A DNA stretch of 5,390 bases from an uncultured Chloroflexota bacterium (GCA_903944295.1 CAJARA010000108.1:1-5390), one strand, 5' to 3'. Counted from the stretch's first letter, positions 1-4,668 are shown. Notes: generated by a model not told the origin, from the letters alone. Made by a program: numbers and translations.

Positions 1-12
1 CTCGTTCGCCAT
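1..12 (-). CDS. Start of an unidentified gene, cut by the window edge
   Basis: Only four codons are visible, reading Met-Ala-Asn-Glu from an ATG at 12..10. The start is supported by a textbook Shine-Dalgarno sequence, AGGAGGT, a few bases upstream (minus strand of about 17-23). The gene follows the TauE/SafE-like gene by 58 nt in the same direction, so it may be the next member of the rpsF-ssb-rpsR transcription unit. rplI or dnaB often follow rpsR in bacteria, but four residues are not enough to identify either. The product is unknown. Confidence 0.6.
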
Positions 13-41
13 CTCTACCTCCTATGCCCGCAGGGTGCTTG

Positions 42-57
42 GCGGCAGGCGCGCCGC
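42..57 (-). other. GC-rich hairpin after the permease gene
   Basis: A 5-bp inverted repeat (GCGGC / GCCGC) with a 6-nt loop lies 14 nt past the permease stop codon on the minus strand. No run of T follows, so it is not a standard intrinsic terminator. It could be an mRNA 3'-end stabiliser, a weak pause site or chance in GC-rich DNA. Confidence 0.25.
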
Positions 58-70
58 GTTATGAAGCAGC

Positions 71-820
71 CTACGCGACGAGGCGCAGCAAGGCAACGAG
101 TGCCGCCGCCACGGCGACCGTGGCGATCAAGAGTGCGCGCGCGCGCTCGGGAACGCGCGGGCTGAGTCGCCCTCCCCCATAGCCCCCCACAGCCGCGCCG
201 AGTCCTGCAGCGAGCAGTTCAGACGAAGTGATCCCCGCGCCAGCCGTCGTCGCTGTAGCCAAGTTCGAGAGGACGCCAATCGCACTCGATCCAACGATCA
301 CCGCCACGCTCGTAGCGGTTGCCGCCTCGATGCGCATCGGCCCAAAGCGGCGGGCGGTCGGAACAACGAAGACGCCGCCGCCAATGCCGAGTGCGCCGCT
401 AAAGAAGCCGCCCGCCCCTCCCCCAAGGAGGAGCTGTCCCGTCCGGTGATCACTTCGCTTCGTCGCCAGCGGGCGATCAGGGAGAAGCGCGTCGCGCGCG
501 ACCGCCACGGAGATCACGGCGAAGACCAGGAGGAGCGGCTCCTCAGGGAGCCGCTGCGCCGCAATGCCACCGAGCGCTGAACCGATAAACGCTGCAGGCG
601 CCAGCGTCAGCAGCGCGCTGCGATCAATTAGGCGGCGCCGTGCTGCGGGGAGGAGCCCAGCAATCGCGCCAACGAAGACGGCGGCGAGGCTCAACGGTGT
701 TGCGGTTGAGAGCGCCACTCCCGTCAGAAGGAGCGCTGGCACGATGATGATTCCCCCGCCGAGCCCCGCGATCGTTCCGTAGAGAGCCGCCGCGGCCGTG
801 ATGGCCGCGATCAGCACCAC
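71..820 (-). CDS. TauE/SafE (DUF81) family membrane permease
   Basis: This is a 249-residue, strongly hydrophobic inner-membrane protein of the TauE/SafE family, whose characterised members export sulfite, sulfoacetate or related small organic anions. The family hallmark is visible twice, as expected from its internal duplication: a glycine-rich AGLGGGIIIVPALLL at residues 18-32 and SGALGIGGGVFVVPT at 141-155. Each half has about four membrane segments, separated by a charged stretch near residues 114-129. Length is normal for the family. The start is a GTG at 820, with a second GTG at 817. No Shine-Dalgarno sequence precedes it, and it begins 6 nt after the rpsR stop, so translation is probably coupled to rpsR. 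The substrate cannot be read from sequence, and no sulfur-metabolism gene is nearby. Family call secure, substrate unknown, exact start uncertain. Confidence 0.88.
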   Translation of the reverse strand: MVLIAAITAAAALYGTIAGLGGGIIIVPALLLTGVALSTATPLSLAAVFVGAIAGLLPAARRRLIDRSALLTLAPAAFIGSALGGIAAQRLPEEPLLLVFAVISVAVARDALLPDRPLATKRSDHRTGQLLLGGGAGGFFSGALGIGGGVFVVPTARRFGPMRIEAATATSVAVIVGSSAIGVLSNLATATTAGAGITSSELLAAGLGAAVGGYGGGRLSPRVPERARALLIATVAVAAALVALLRLVA

Positions 821-826
821 GAGGTG

Positions 827-1096
827 TTAGCCGAGGTGCTGCGGAGCGTACGGAAGGAGTGCCATCTGACGCGCGCGCTTGAGCGCCGTCGTCAGCTCGT
901 GCTGATGCTGCGTGCAGTTCCCCGTCTTCCGTCGAGGCTCAATCTTGGCGCGATCGGAGATGAAACGGCGGAGCCGATTGACCTCCTTGTAGTCGATCAC
1001 GCCACGCTTGTCGCCGCAGAATGAGCAGGTTCGACGACGTCGCGCCGCACCGAACTTGTCATCACGCTTCTTGAATCGCTTTGGTGCCTCAGCCAT
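827..1096 (-). CDS. rpsR: 30S ribosomal protein S18
   Basis: This 89-residue protein is S18 of the small ribosomal subunit. It binds with S6 to the central domain of 16S rRNA (helix 22 region). Diagnostic segments are DYKEVNRLRRFISDR (35-49), the basic KIEPRRKTGNCTQHQ (51-65) and the C-terminal helix LKRARQMALLPY (72-83). It is the cysteine-containing paralogue type: Cys24 and Cys27 form a CxxC, and Cys61 with His64 form a CxxH, together a likely zinc site. The basic N-terminus (KRFKKRDDK) is usual. ATG 1096 is preceded by GAGAGGAGAG at good spacing. The gene lies 32 nt after ssb and 6 nt before the permease gene. Identity is not in doubt. Confidence 0.97.
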   Translation of the reverse strand: MAEAPKRFKKRDDKFGAARRRRTCSFCGDKRGVIDYKEVNRLRRFISDRAKIEPRRKTGNCTQHQHELTTALKRARQMALLPYAPQHLG

Positions 1097-1128
1097 GTTG
1101 CTCTCCTCTCAATATCTACAGGGTTGGT

Positions 1129-1590
1129 TTAGAAGGGAAGGTCGTCGAGATCACTCGGCGCCGCCTGTGAGCCGCCATCTGCGGCGGCTGCCGCTGGTCG
1201 CGGTGCCTGCTCGCGGGCAGGTGCCCCACCTTCGGACTCTCGCGGTCGATACTTCAGCAGCTCGAACTCGTCGGCAACAATATCGAGGCTCACCTGCGTG
1301 GTTCCATCCTTCGCCTCGTAGGTTCGTGCTTCGAGTCGACCGGTGACAAACACCTCATGCCCCTTGCGCAGGAACTCAGCGAGCCTCTCTGGACGAGACT
1401 TGCCCGCATCAGCGCCGGCACGACCGAAAATCGTGACGCGATACCAGGTGGTCTTATCTTCGCCGCCCGCCGTTCGCGCGCGCTCACTCACCGCCACGCG
1501 CATCGAGAGGCGCGGACGATTCTGGCTATCAAAAGCAAGTTCGGGATCCGCACCCAGGTTGCCGATCAGCGTGATCTTTGCGTACGTCAT
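1129..1590 (-). CDS. ssb: Single-stranded DNA-binding protein
   Basis: This 153-residue SSB protects single-stranded DNA in replication, repair and recombination and recruits partner enzymes. Residues 1-112 form the OB-fold: KITLIGNLGADPEL at 5-18, aromatic DNA-contact residues Trp49-Tyr50 in TTWYRVTIFG, then FVTGRLEARTY and a closing strand near VADEFELL. A disordered linker rich in Ala, Pro, Gly and Glu follows, and the protein ends in the acidic tip DLDDLPF, the conserved peptide that docks RecO, PriA, exonuclease I and others. ATG 1590 lies 8 nt after the rpsF stop. The Shine-Dalgarno match is weak, so translation is probably coupled. Its place between rpsF and rpsR is widely conserved in bacteria. 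Confidence 0.96.
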   Translation of the reverse strand: MTYAKITLIGNLGADPELAFDSQNRPRLSMRVAVSERARTAGGEDKTTWYRVTIFGRAGADAGKSRPERLAEFLRKGHEVFVTGRLEARTYEAKDGTTQVSLDIVADEFELLKYRPRESEGGAPAREQAPRPAAAAADGGSQAAPSDLDDLPF

Positions 1591-1598
1591 CGCTCGGC

Positions 1599-2006
1599 CT
1601 ACTCGACGGCGGCCGGAGCGGCGTCGCTCTCAGCCTCGTCGATGAACGAATCAGCAGCGGCTGCTGCGGCGGCGGCATCAGCCGCCTCCTCTTCCAACTC
1701 ATCGCTGATCGCAGAGGCTGGGCGCTCGTCGCGGACGACAAGGTGACGCAGCACCTCTTCGGTGATCAGGAGGACACGCTCAATCTCGGCGATCGCCGAG
1801 GCTGGTGACTCAAAGAGAAAGATCTGGTAAATCCCGTCGCGGCTCCCCTCAATCTCGTACGCCATGCGGCGTCGTCCCCATGGGACGTTCTTGAGGATGG
1901 TTCCACCGGATTCGGTGATTGAGCGAACGGTTCGCTCGAGGATCGCCTTGCTGCGATCTTCTGCAACGTCTGGTCGCAGAATCATCATGAGCTCATAACG
2001 GCGCAT
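1599..2006 (-). CDS. rpsF: 30S ribosomal protein S6 with acidic Ala-rich tail
   Basis: This 135-residue protein is S6, which pairs with S18 on the 30S platform. The ferredoxin-like S6 fold covers residues 1-94: the N-terminal strand MRRYELMMILRPD, the signature VPWGRRRMAYEI (41-52), the strand GIYQIFLFES (58-67) and the final segment IERVLLITEEVLRHLVVRDE. Residues 97-135 are an extension with no fold: Asp/Glu-rich and including eight alanines in a row (111-118), a composition typical of flexible acidic S6 tails. ATG 2006 is well supported by GGAAGGAG six bases upstream. It is the first gene of rpsF-ssb-rpsR, with a structured leader and probable promoter upstream. S6:S18 autoregulation is therefore plausible. 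Confidence 0.97.
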   Translation of the reverse strand: MRRYELMMILRPDVAEDRSKAILERTVRSITESGGTILKNVPWGRRRMAYEIEGSRDGIYQIFLFESPASAIAEIERVLLITEEVLRHLVVRDERPASAISDELEEEAADAAAAAAAADSFIDEAESDAAPAAVE

Positions 2007-2012
2007 TGCGCG

Positions 2013-2020
2013 CTCCTTCC
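2013..2020 (-). promoter_or_regulatory. rpsF ribosome binding site
   Basis: The minus strand reads GGAAGGAG ending 6 nt before the ATG at 2006. This is a strong Shine-Dalgarno sequence and fixes the rpsF start. It lies just downstream of the candidate S6:S18-binding structure, so protein binding there could occlude it. Confidence 0.8.
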
Positions 2021-2029
2021 TATGGATTC

Positions 2030-2070
2030 GCCCCGGTGCACCCTACGCAACTTGCGCAGTGGGCCGGAGC
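2030..2070 (-). promoter_or_regulatory. Candidate S6:S18-binding leader element of the rpsF operon
   Basis: The rpsF leader can fold as follows on the minus strand. An outer stem pairs 2070-2067 (GCUC) with 2033-2030 (GGGC). An inner hairpin pairs 2059-2054 (CUGCGC) with 2048-2043 (GCGUAG) around an AAGUU loop, and may extend by four pairs (2061-2064 with 2042, 2041, 2039 and 2038) if A2060 and U2040 bulge. Between hairpin and outer stem sits ACCG (2037-2034). The published S6:S18 complex-binding motif is a CCG in a bulge flanked by a stem and a hairpin, found in rpsF leaders of many phyla and mimicking the 16S rRNA site. Layout and position fit, but the fold was drawn by hand and the outer stem is short. 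Confidence 0.5.
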
Positions 2071-2086
2071 CGAAAGGCAGAGGCGG

Positions 2087-2095
2087 AGTGTAGCA
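2087..2095 (-). promoter_or_regulatory. Probable extended -10 promoter of rpsF-ssb-rpsR
   Basis: The minus strand reads TGC-TACACT: a TGn extension directly before a -10 hexamer matching TATAAT at four of six positions. No good -35 is seen at 16-18 nt, which is common with extended -10 promoters. Transcription would start near 2080, giving a leader of about 74 nt that holds the candidate S6:S18 element. The same nine bases occur upstream of secG. With no clear terminator after tRNA-Cys, readthrough from the tRNA array is also possible. Confidence 0.45.
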
Positions 2096-2144
2096 CTTGG
2101 TGGTACAGCATGAGGGGTGGGGTGAGCGGCGGGGCGATGGGTTG

Positions 2145-2221
2145 TGGAGGCGACGGCCGGATTCGAACCGGCGAATAGGGGTTTTGCAGACCCCCCCCTT
2201 AGACCACTTGGGTACGTCGCC
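2145..2221 (-). tRNA. tRNA-Cys (GCA)
   Basis: The acceptor stem is GGCGACG (from 2221) with CGUCGCC (2155-2149). The anticodon stem GGGGU/ACCCC closes the loop CUGCAAA, giving anticodon GCA for UGC and UGU. The T arm is GCCGG-UUCGAAU-CCGGC, fully paired. The discriminator is U73 (2148), the known identity base for cysteine tRNA, and CCA is encoded (2147-2145). A run of eight G spans the D-stem/anticodon-stem junction. It is the last gene of the tRNA array. Confidence 0.96.
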
Positions 2222-2232
2222 CCGTTCTCTGT

Positions 2233-2306
2233 TGGCTGCCCCTCGAGGATTCGAACCTCGGTTCACGGATTCAAAGTCCGGTGTCCTACCACTAGACGAA
2301 GGGGCA
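2233..2306 (-). tRNA. tRNA-Gln (UUG)
   Basis: The acceptor stem UGCCCCU (from 2306) pairs with AGGGGCA, giving the U1-A72 pair often seen in glutamine tRNAs, followed by discriminator G73 and an encoded CCA (2235-2233). The anticodon loop CUUUGAA gives UUG, reading CAA and by wobble CAG. The T arm is CGAGG-UUCGAAU-CCUCG. It lies 23 nt after tRNA-Gly and 11 nt before tRNA-Cys. Confidence 0.95.
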
Positions 2307-2329
2307 TCGACCCCGGATCCCTAGAGAGT

Positions 2330-2405
2330 TGGAGCGGAAGACGGGACTCGAACCCGCGACCTTCACATTGGCAATGTGATGCTCTACCAACTGAGCCACT
2401 TCCGC
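2330..2405 (-). tRNA. tRNA-Gly (GCC)
   Basis: The acceptor stem GCGGAAG (from 2405) pairs with CUUCCGC, with discriminator U73 and encoded CCA (2332-2330). The anticodon stem UCACA/UGUGA closes the loop UUGCCAA, giving GCC for GGC and GGU. The D arm GCUCAGUUGGUAGAGC is canonical, and the T arm GCGGG-UUCGAGU-CCCGU has one G-U pair. All features are intact. Confidence 0.97.
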
Positions 2406-2423
2406 GCCGTTAACAACCGCTGA

Positions 2424-2499
2424 TGGTGCCGAGAGCCAGATTCGAACTGGCGACACCGCGCTCTTCAGGCGCGTGCTCTACCAACTGAGCTATCTCGGC
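2424..2499 (-). tRNA. tRNA-Phe (GAA)
   Basis: The acceptor stem GCCGAGA (from 2499) pairs perfectly with UCUCGGC, followed by A73 and encoded CCA (2426-2424). The anticodon stem CGCGC/GCGCG closes the loop CUGAAGA, giving GAA for UUC and UUU. The D arm GCUCAGUUGGUAGAGC and T arm GCCAG-UUCGAAU-CUGGC are canonical. It is separated from tRNA-Val by 123 nt, the widest gap in the array. Confidence 0.97.
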
Positions 2500-2548
2500 C
2501 CGTTGGCCGCCTGCCACGGCGACCTCAAACACCAACTGGTGGAGGATA

Positions 2549-2578
2549 CCCTCCGCGGCGAGAGGGCGCAACGGAGGG
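2549..2578. repeat. Imperfect inverted repeat in the tRNA-Val/tRNA-Phe gap
   Basis: CCCTCCG at 2549-2555 and CGGAGGG at 2572-2578 form a perfect 7-bp inverted repeat. Inside it GCG (2558-2560) and CGC (2567-2569) add three pairs around a 6-nt loop, with a 2x2 internal loop between. In the direction of the tRNAs no T-run follows, so it is not a typical terminator. It could be a processing signal or pause site. The rest of the 123-nt gap has no reading frame or RNA gene that I recognise. Confidence 0.4.
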
Positions 2579-2622
2579 CCGCTCGGTTCGTCTTGGGGGT
2601 GGGGTCCTGCCCATGTGGGCTC

Positions 2623-2698
2623 TGGTGGGCGGTGAGGGGCTCGAACCCCCGACCCCCTCGGTGTAAACGAGGTGCTCTACCAACTGAGCTAACCGCCC
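2623..2698 (-). tRNA. tRNA-Val (UAC)
   Basis: The acceptor stem GGGCGGU (from 2698) pairs with ACCGCCC, followed by A73 and encoded CCA (2625-2623). The anticodon stem CCUCG/CGAGG closes the loop UUUACAC, giving UAC, which reads GUA and, when modified, other GUN codons. The D arm GCUCAGUUGGUAGAGC is identical to those of tRNA-Gly and tRNA-Phe here. The T arm has GGGG on its 5' side and the loop UUCGAGC. Confidence 0.96.
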
Positions 2699-2736
2699 GG
2701 TGCAGCCGCCCTCCGGCGACGAGATCAAGAGAAGTG

Positions 2737-2821
2737 TGGTGCCCAGACCGGGACTTGAACCCGGATGACTTGCGTCATACGCCCCTCAAACGTACGCGTA
2801 TACCAATTCCGCCACCTGGGC
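2737..2821 (-). tRNA. tRNA-Leu (GAG)
   Basis: This is a class II tRNA of 85 nt with CCA. The acceptor GCCCAGG (from 2821) pairs with UCUGGGC, one G-U included, with A73 and encoded CCA (2739-2737). The D arm UGGCGGAAUUGG is the leucine type. The anticodon stem UACGU/GCGUA closes the loop UUGAGGG, giving GAG for CUC and CUU. The long variable arm UGAC-GCAA-GUCA has a GNRA tetraloop. The T stem CCGGG/CCCGG is perfect. Confidence 0.96.
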
Positions 2822-2849
2822 ACAGGTGCTGCGTCCGTGACGCTGCTGC

Positions 2850-2936
2850 TGGTATCGAGGAAGGGACTTGAACCCATACGTCCTTGCGGACACTGGCTCC
2901 TGAAGCCAGCGCGTCTGCCAATTCCGCCACCTCGAC
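2850..2936 (-). tRNA. tRNA-Leu (CAG), with two weak stem positions
   Basis: This class II tRNA is the first gene of the array. The acceptor GUCGAGG (from 2936) pairs with CCUCGAU, leaving a G1-U72 wobble at the end, then A73 and encoded CCA (2852-2850). The anticodon stem CUGGC/GCCAG closes the loop UUCAGGA, giving CAG for CUG. The variable arm GUCC-GCAA-GGAC has a GNRA loop. The T stem AUGGG/CCCUU has a U50-U64 mismatch. The anticodon domain and D arm are canonical, so it is probably functional. Confidence 0.93.
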
Positions 2937-2958
2937 CCGTTCGTGGCCTCGTGATCGC

Positions 2959-4620
2959 TCATTCAGCCGCGAGGCGGAACGATAGCACATCCCGAAGGTG
3001 AGTTTCAGGCTCCTGCACGAGGAGCGGCGTCACCCCAGTTAGGCGTGGGGCAATGAGGAGTTCGCGCGCAAGGAAGCGGATCGGGAGGAGGTAGTTGTTC
3101 GCCGCACACCAGCGCTGGACTGCCGCGAGAGCCTTCTTCCGCACCTCCAGGGCGACCGGCTGACGCGCCTCGTTCAAGAGAGAGTCCAGCTCCTTCAGCT
3201 GAATCCCAACGATGTTCCCGCCGGTCAGTACCGCTGCAGAACCGAGGAGCGGATAAAGATCCGGGTCGATGCCGACGTCAACGTTGAGAACCGCGAGGTC
3301 GAAGTTTCCGGTAGCGAGACGCTCCGTCAAGGTTGCAGCATCAACCTCAGCCACGACCGTGGGGACACCGAATGCGCTCCACGACGCAGCTGCCTGGTTC
3401 GCAACGGCAGCATCCTGCGGGAAGGCCTGGGCCGGTAGCGTCAAAATTTCAAGCGAGACTGGCTTCTTATCAGCATCGATCCAGACACCCTCCTTAAACT
3501 TCCACTTCGCGGCGAGGAGCTGCTTCGTTGCGTAGTCGGAACCTCGAACCGGGGCTGGCACTTCCGACCAGCCCCATGAGAGCGGTGAAACTGGGGCGGC
3601 GACCTCTCGCCCGCCGTAGGCGTTTGTGATCTGGCTCGGCGTAAGCAGGGCGCGAAGTCCGAGGCGCAACTTCGGGTGACGGAGGACGGTCCTCGGTCGC
3701 AGGTTAATCGCAATCCCGTTGAACACGGTGGAGCCAAGCTCAGCTCGTGCCCCAAAACTCGTCGCTGCAGTAGTGCTGCTCTCCCCGTCAAGCCCCACCA
3801 GCGCATCAAGCTCCTTCGAACTCCAAGCGTTCATCGCATCCTCAGGCGTGGCATAGAAGTGCATCGCAATCGCTTCTACGCGATTCGTCCCGCTACCGCT
3901 CGTCGCTGCGCTCAGCGCCAGCTGATCCCCTGCGAGAAGATCGGTTCGCCGCTGAAAGGCGGCGGCACTGCTGCTCAAACCAACGACGCGAAAGGGTCCA
4001 GTTCCCATAGGAGTAGCTGCGGCCTCAAGTTGAGGGATCTCGCGCGCCGCACTTCCACTGAAGAGATGCGCTGGAAGCAGCGGTAGCGTCCCAAGTGACG
4101 CTGGAAGATTCGCGAGTGGTCGTGGCGTGCGAATGATCAGCGCTCCGTCACCCTCCCCCACCTCAACGGTCAGCGCCTCCCAGTAACCGCCATCCCGTCC
4201 GAGCTCCCCAGCAAGGCCGATCGTCAGCTGCGCGTCGGCGGCACTCACCGGCGTCCCGTCTTCCCACGCCGCAGCGGGGTCGATCGTGAAACTCCATGTC
4301 AGCGCGTCCTCGCTCACACTCCACGCACTCGCCAGATCGGGCCCTGGCGCTCCACCAACATCAAGTCGTGTAAGCGCCCGATACGTGAGTGCGACGATCG
4401 CGCGGTCCGCACCGCTCTTGGCGAAGAGCGGAAGGGGTTGCGCTGGAAGGCCGACAACGCCCTCAGAAAGCGTGGTGGGTCCAGATGGCAGCGAGATGCC
4501 GCTCCCTAGCGAGATGCCGCCTCCAGCGCCTGGTGTTGCGAAGAGCCCTGCCTGTTGACCCGCCATGAAGGTCGCGACGGCGAGCGCGAGGAAGGCGGCG
4601 GCGCGTCGGAGTGGACTCAT
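2959..4620 (-). CDS. Family 5 extracellular solute-binding protein (peptide ABC transporter type)
   Basis: This 553-residue secreted protein belongs to the SBP_bac_5 family (OppA/DppA-like), which captures peptides, nickel or other solutes outside the membrane for an ABC importer. The N-terminus has Arg5-Arg6 and a hydrophobic core (about 7-20), so it is exported. No cysteine lies near it, so it is not a lipoprotein; a cleaved signal peptide or uncleaved membrane anchor is likely. A Gly/Ser-rich linker (31-48) follows. Family hallmarks include LTYRALTRLD (78-87), PDLASAWSVSEDALTWSFTI (94-113) and WEDGTPVSAAD (119-129); the C-terminus has the usual CAANNYLLPIRF region. Length is normal. ATG 4620 has no Shine-Dalgarno sequence. 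It lies 48 nt after secG and ends 22 nt before tRNA-Leu. No permease or ATPase gene is nearby, so the substrate is unknown. Confidence 0.9.
   Translation of the reverse strand: MSPLRRAAAFLALAVATFMAGQQAGLFATPGAGGGISLGSGISLPSGPTTLSEGVVGLPAQPLPLFAKSGADRAIVALTYRALTRLDVGGAPGPDLASAWSVSEDALTWSFTIDPAAAWEDGTPVSAADAQLTIGLAGELGRDGGYWEALTVEVGEGDGALIIRTPRPLANLPASLGTLPLLPAHLFSGSAAREIPQLEAAATPMGTGPFRVVGLSSSAAAFQRRTDLLAGDQLALSAATSGSGTNRVEAIAMHFYATPEDAMNAWSSKELDALVGLDGESSTTAATSFGARAELGSTVFNGIAINLRPRTVLRHPKLRLGLRALLTPSQITNAYGGREVAAPVSPLSWGWSEVPAPVRGSDYATKQLLAAKWKFKEGVWIDADKKPVSLEILTLPAQAFPQDAAVANQAAASWSAFGVPTVVAEVDAATLTERLATGNFDLAVLNVDVGIDPDLYPLLGSAAVLTGGNIVGIQLKELDSLLNEARQPVALEVRKKALAAVQRWCAANNYLLPIRFLARELLIAPRLTGVTPLLVQEPETHLRDVLSFRLAAE
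2979..3008 (-). promoter_or_regulatory. Probable promoter of the tRNA array, inside the upstream gene
   Basis: On the minus strand CTGAAA (3008-3003) matches the -35 consensus TTGACA at four positions. After 18 nt comes TATCGT (2984-2979), matching TATAAT at four positions, with a TGC extension just before it (2987-2985). Transcription would start near 2972, about 36 nt before the mature end of tRNA-Leu(CAG). The element overlaps the last codons of the solute-binding protein gene, including a CTA leucine codon. Confidence 0.4.
4490..4520 (-). repeat. Short direct repeat in the linker of the solute-binding protein gene
   Basis: A 13-bp sequence, AGCGAGATGCCGC, occurs at 4490-4502 and again at 4508-4520, a period of 18 bp. 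It encodes the tandem ISLGSG-ISLPSG in the Gly/Ser linker after the signal segment (residues 36-47). An in-frame slippage duplication in an unconstrained linker explains it. Confidence 0.6.
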
Positions 4621-4626
4621 GGTGCT

Positions 4627-4640
4627 GAGGTGCGAGGTGC
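4627..4640 (-). repeat. Tandem 7-bp repeat before the solute-binding protein start
   Basis: Two perfect copies of GAGGTGC (plus strand) lie within 20 nt of the start codon. In the mRNA this reads GCACCUCGCACCUC, which resembles the anti-Shine-Dalgarno end of 16S rRNA, not a ribosome binding site. No purine-rich Shine-Dalgarno sequence is present between it and the ATG at 4620. Confidence 0.5.
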
Positions 4641-4649
4641 GACGTTCAC

Positions 4650-4664
4650 GGGCGGGATTCGCCC
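4650..4664 (-). other. Small hairpin in the secG to solute-binding protein gap
   Basis: GGGCG and CGCCC form a 5-bp stem with a 5-nt loop just after the secG stop codon. There is no T-run, so termination would be weak at best. secG and the next gene may be co-transcribed. Confidence 0.25.
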
Positions 4665-4668
4665 CTGA

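Noticed and set aside
42..57. Intrinsic terminator after the permease gene.
   Set aside because: The hairpin has no following T-run and the next gene starts with a strong ribosome binding site 58 nt on, so continued transcription is as likely.
1343..1746. Plus-strand open frames of 100-130 codons opposite ssb and rpsF.
   Set aside because: They are complements of well-supported genes in GC-rich DNA; their Arg/Ala/Ser-rich composition and lack of any domain mark them as shadows.
2608..2620. Palindrome GCCCATGTGGGC just after tRNA-Val as a terminator.
   Set aside because: The stem is only 4-5 bp with a tiny loop and no T-run; the array continues in the same direction.
2097..2871. Several open frames on both strands across the tRNA genes, translating to peptides such as LAQLVEHLVYTEGVGGSSP and GFEPRFTDSKSGVLP.
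   Set aside because: These are well-known false proteins produced by translating tRNA genes. Every such stretch coincides with one of the seven tRNAs.
2145..2936. Integration or attachment site at one of the tRNA genes.
   Set aside because: No integrase, no partial tRNA 3' duplicate and no foreign gene adjacent; the similar D-arm sequences among tRNA-Gly, Phe and Val are ordinary tRNA conservation.
3441..4086. Long open frames on both strands inside the solute-binding protein gene (minus 3441-3809, plus 3676-4086).
   Set aside because: The solute-binding protein frame runs uninterrupted through this region with family motifs; the others show no motif and no ribosome binding site.
2024..4665. 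An 11-bp repeat, GGATTCGCCCC, at 2024-2034 and 4655-4665.
   Set aside because: Several 11-bp matches are expected by chance in a window of this size. The copies lie in different structural contexts.
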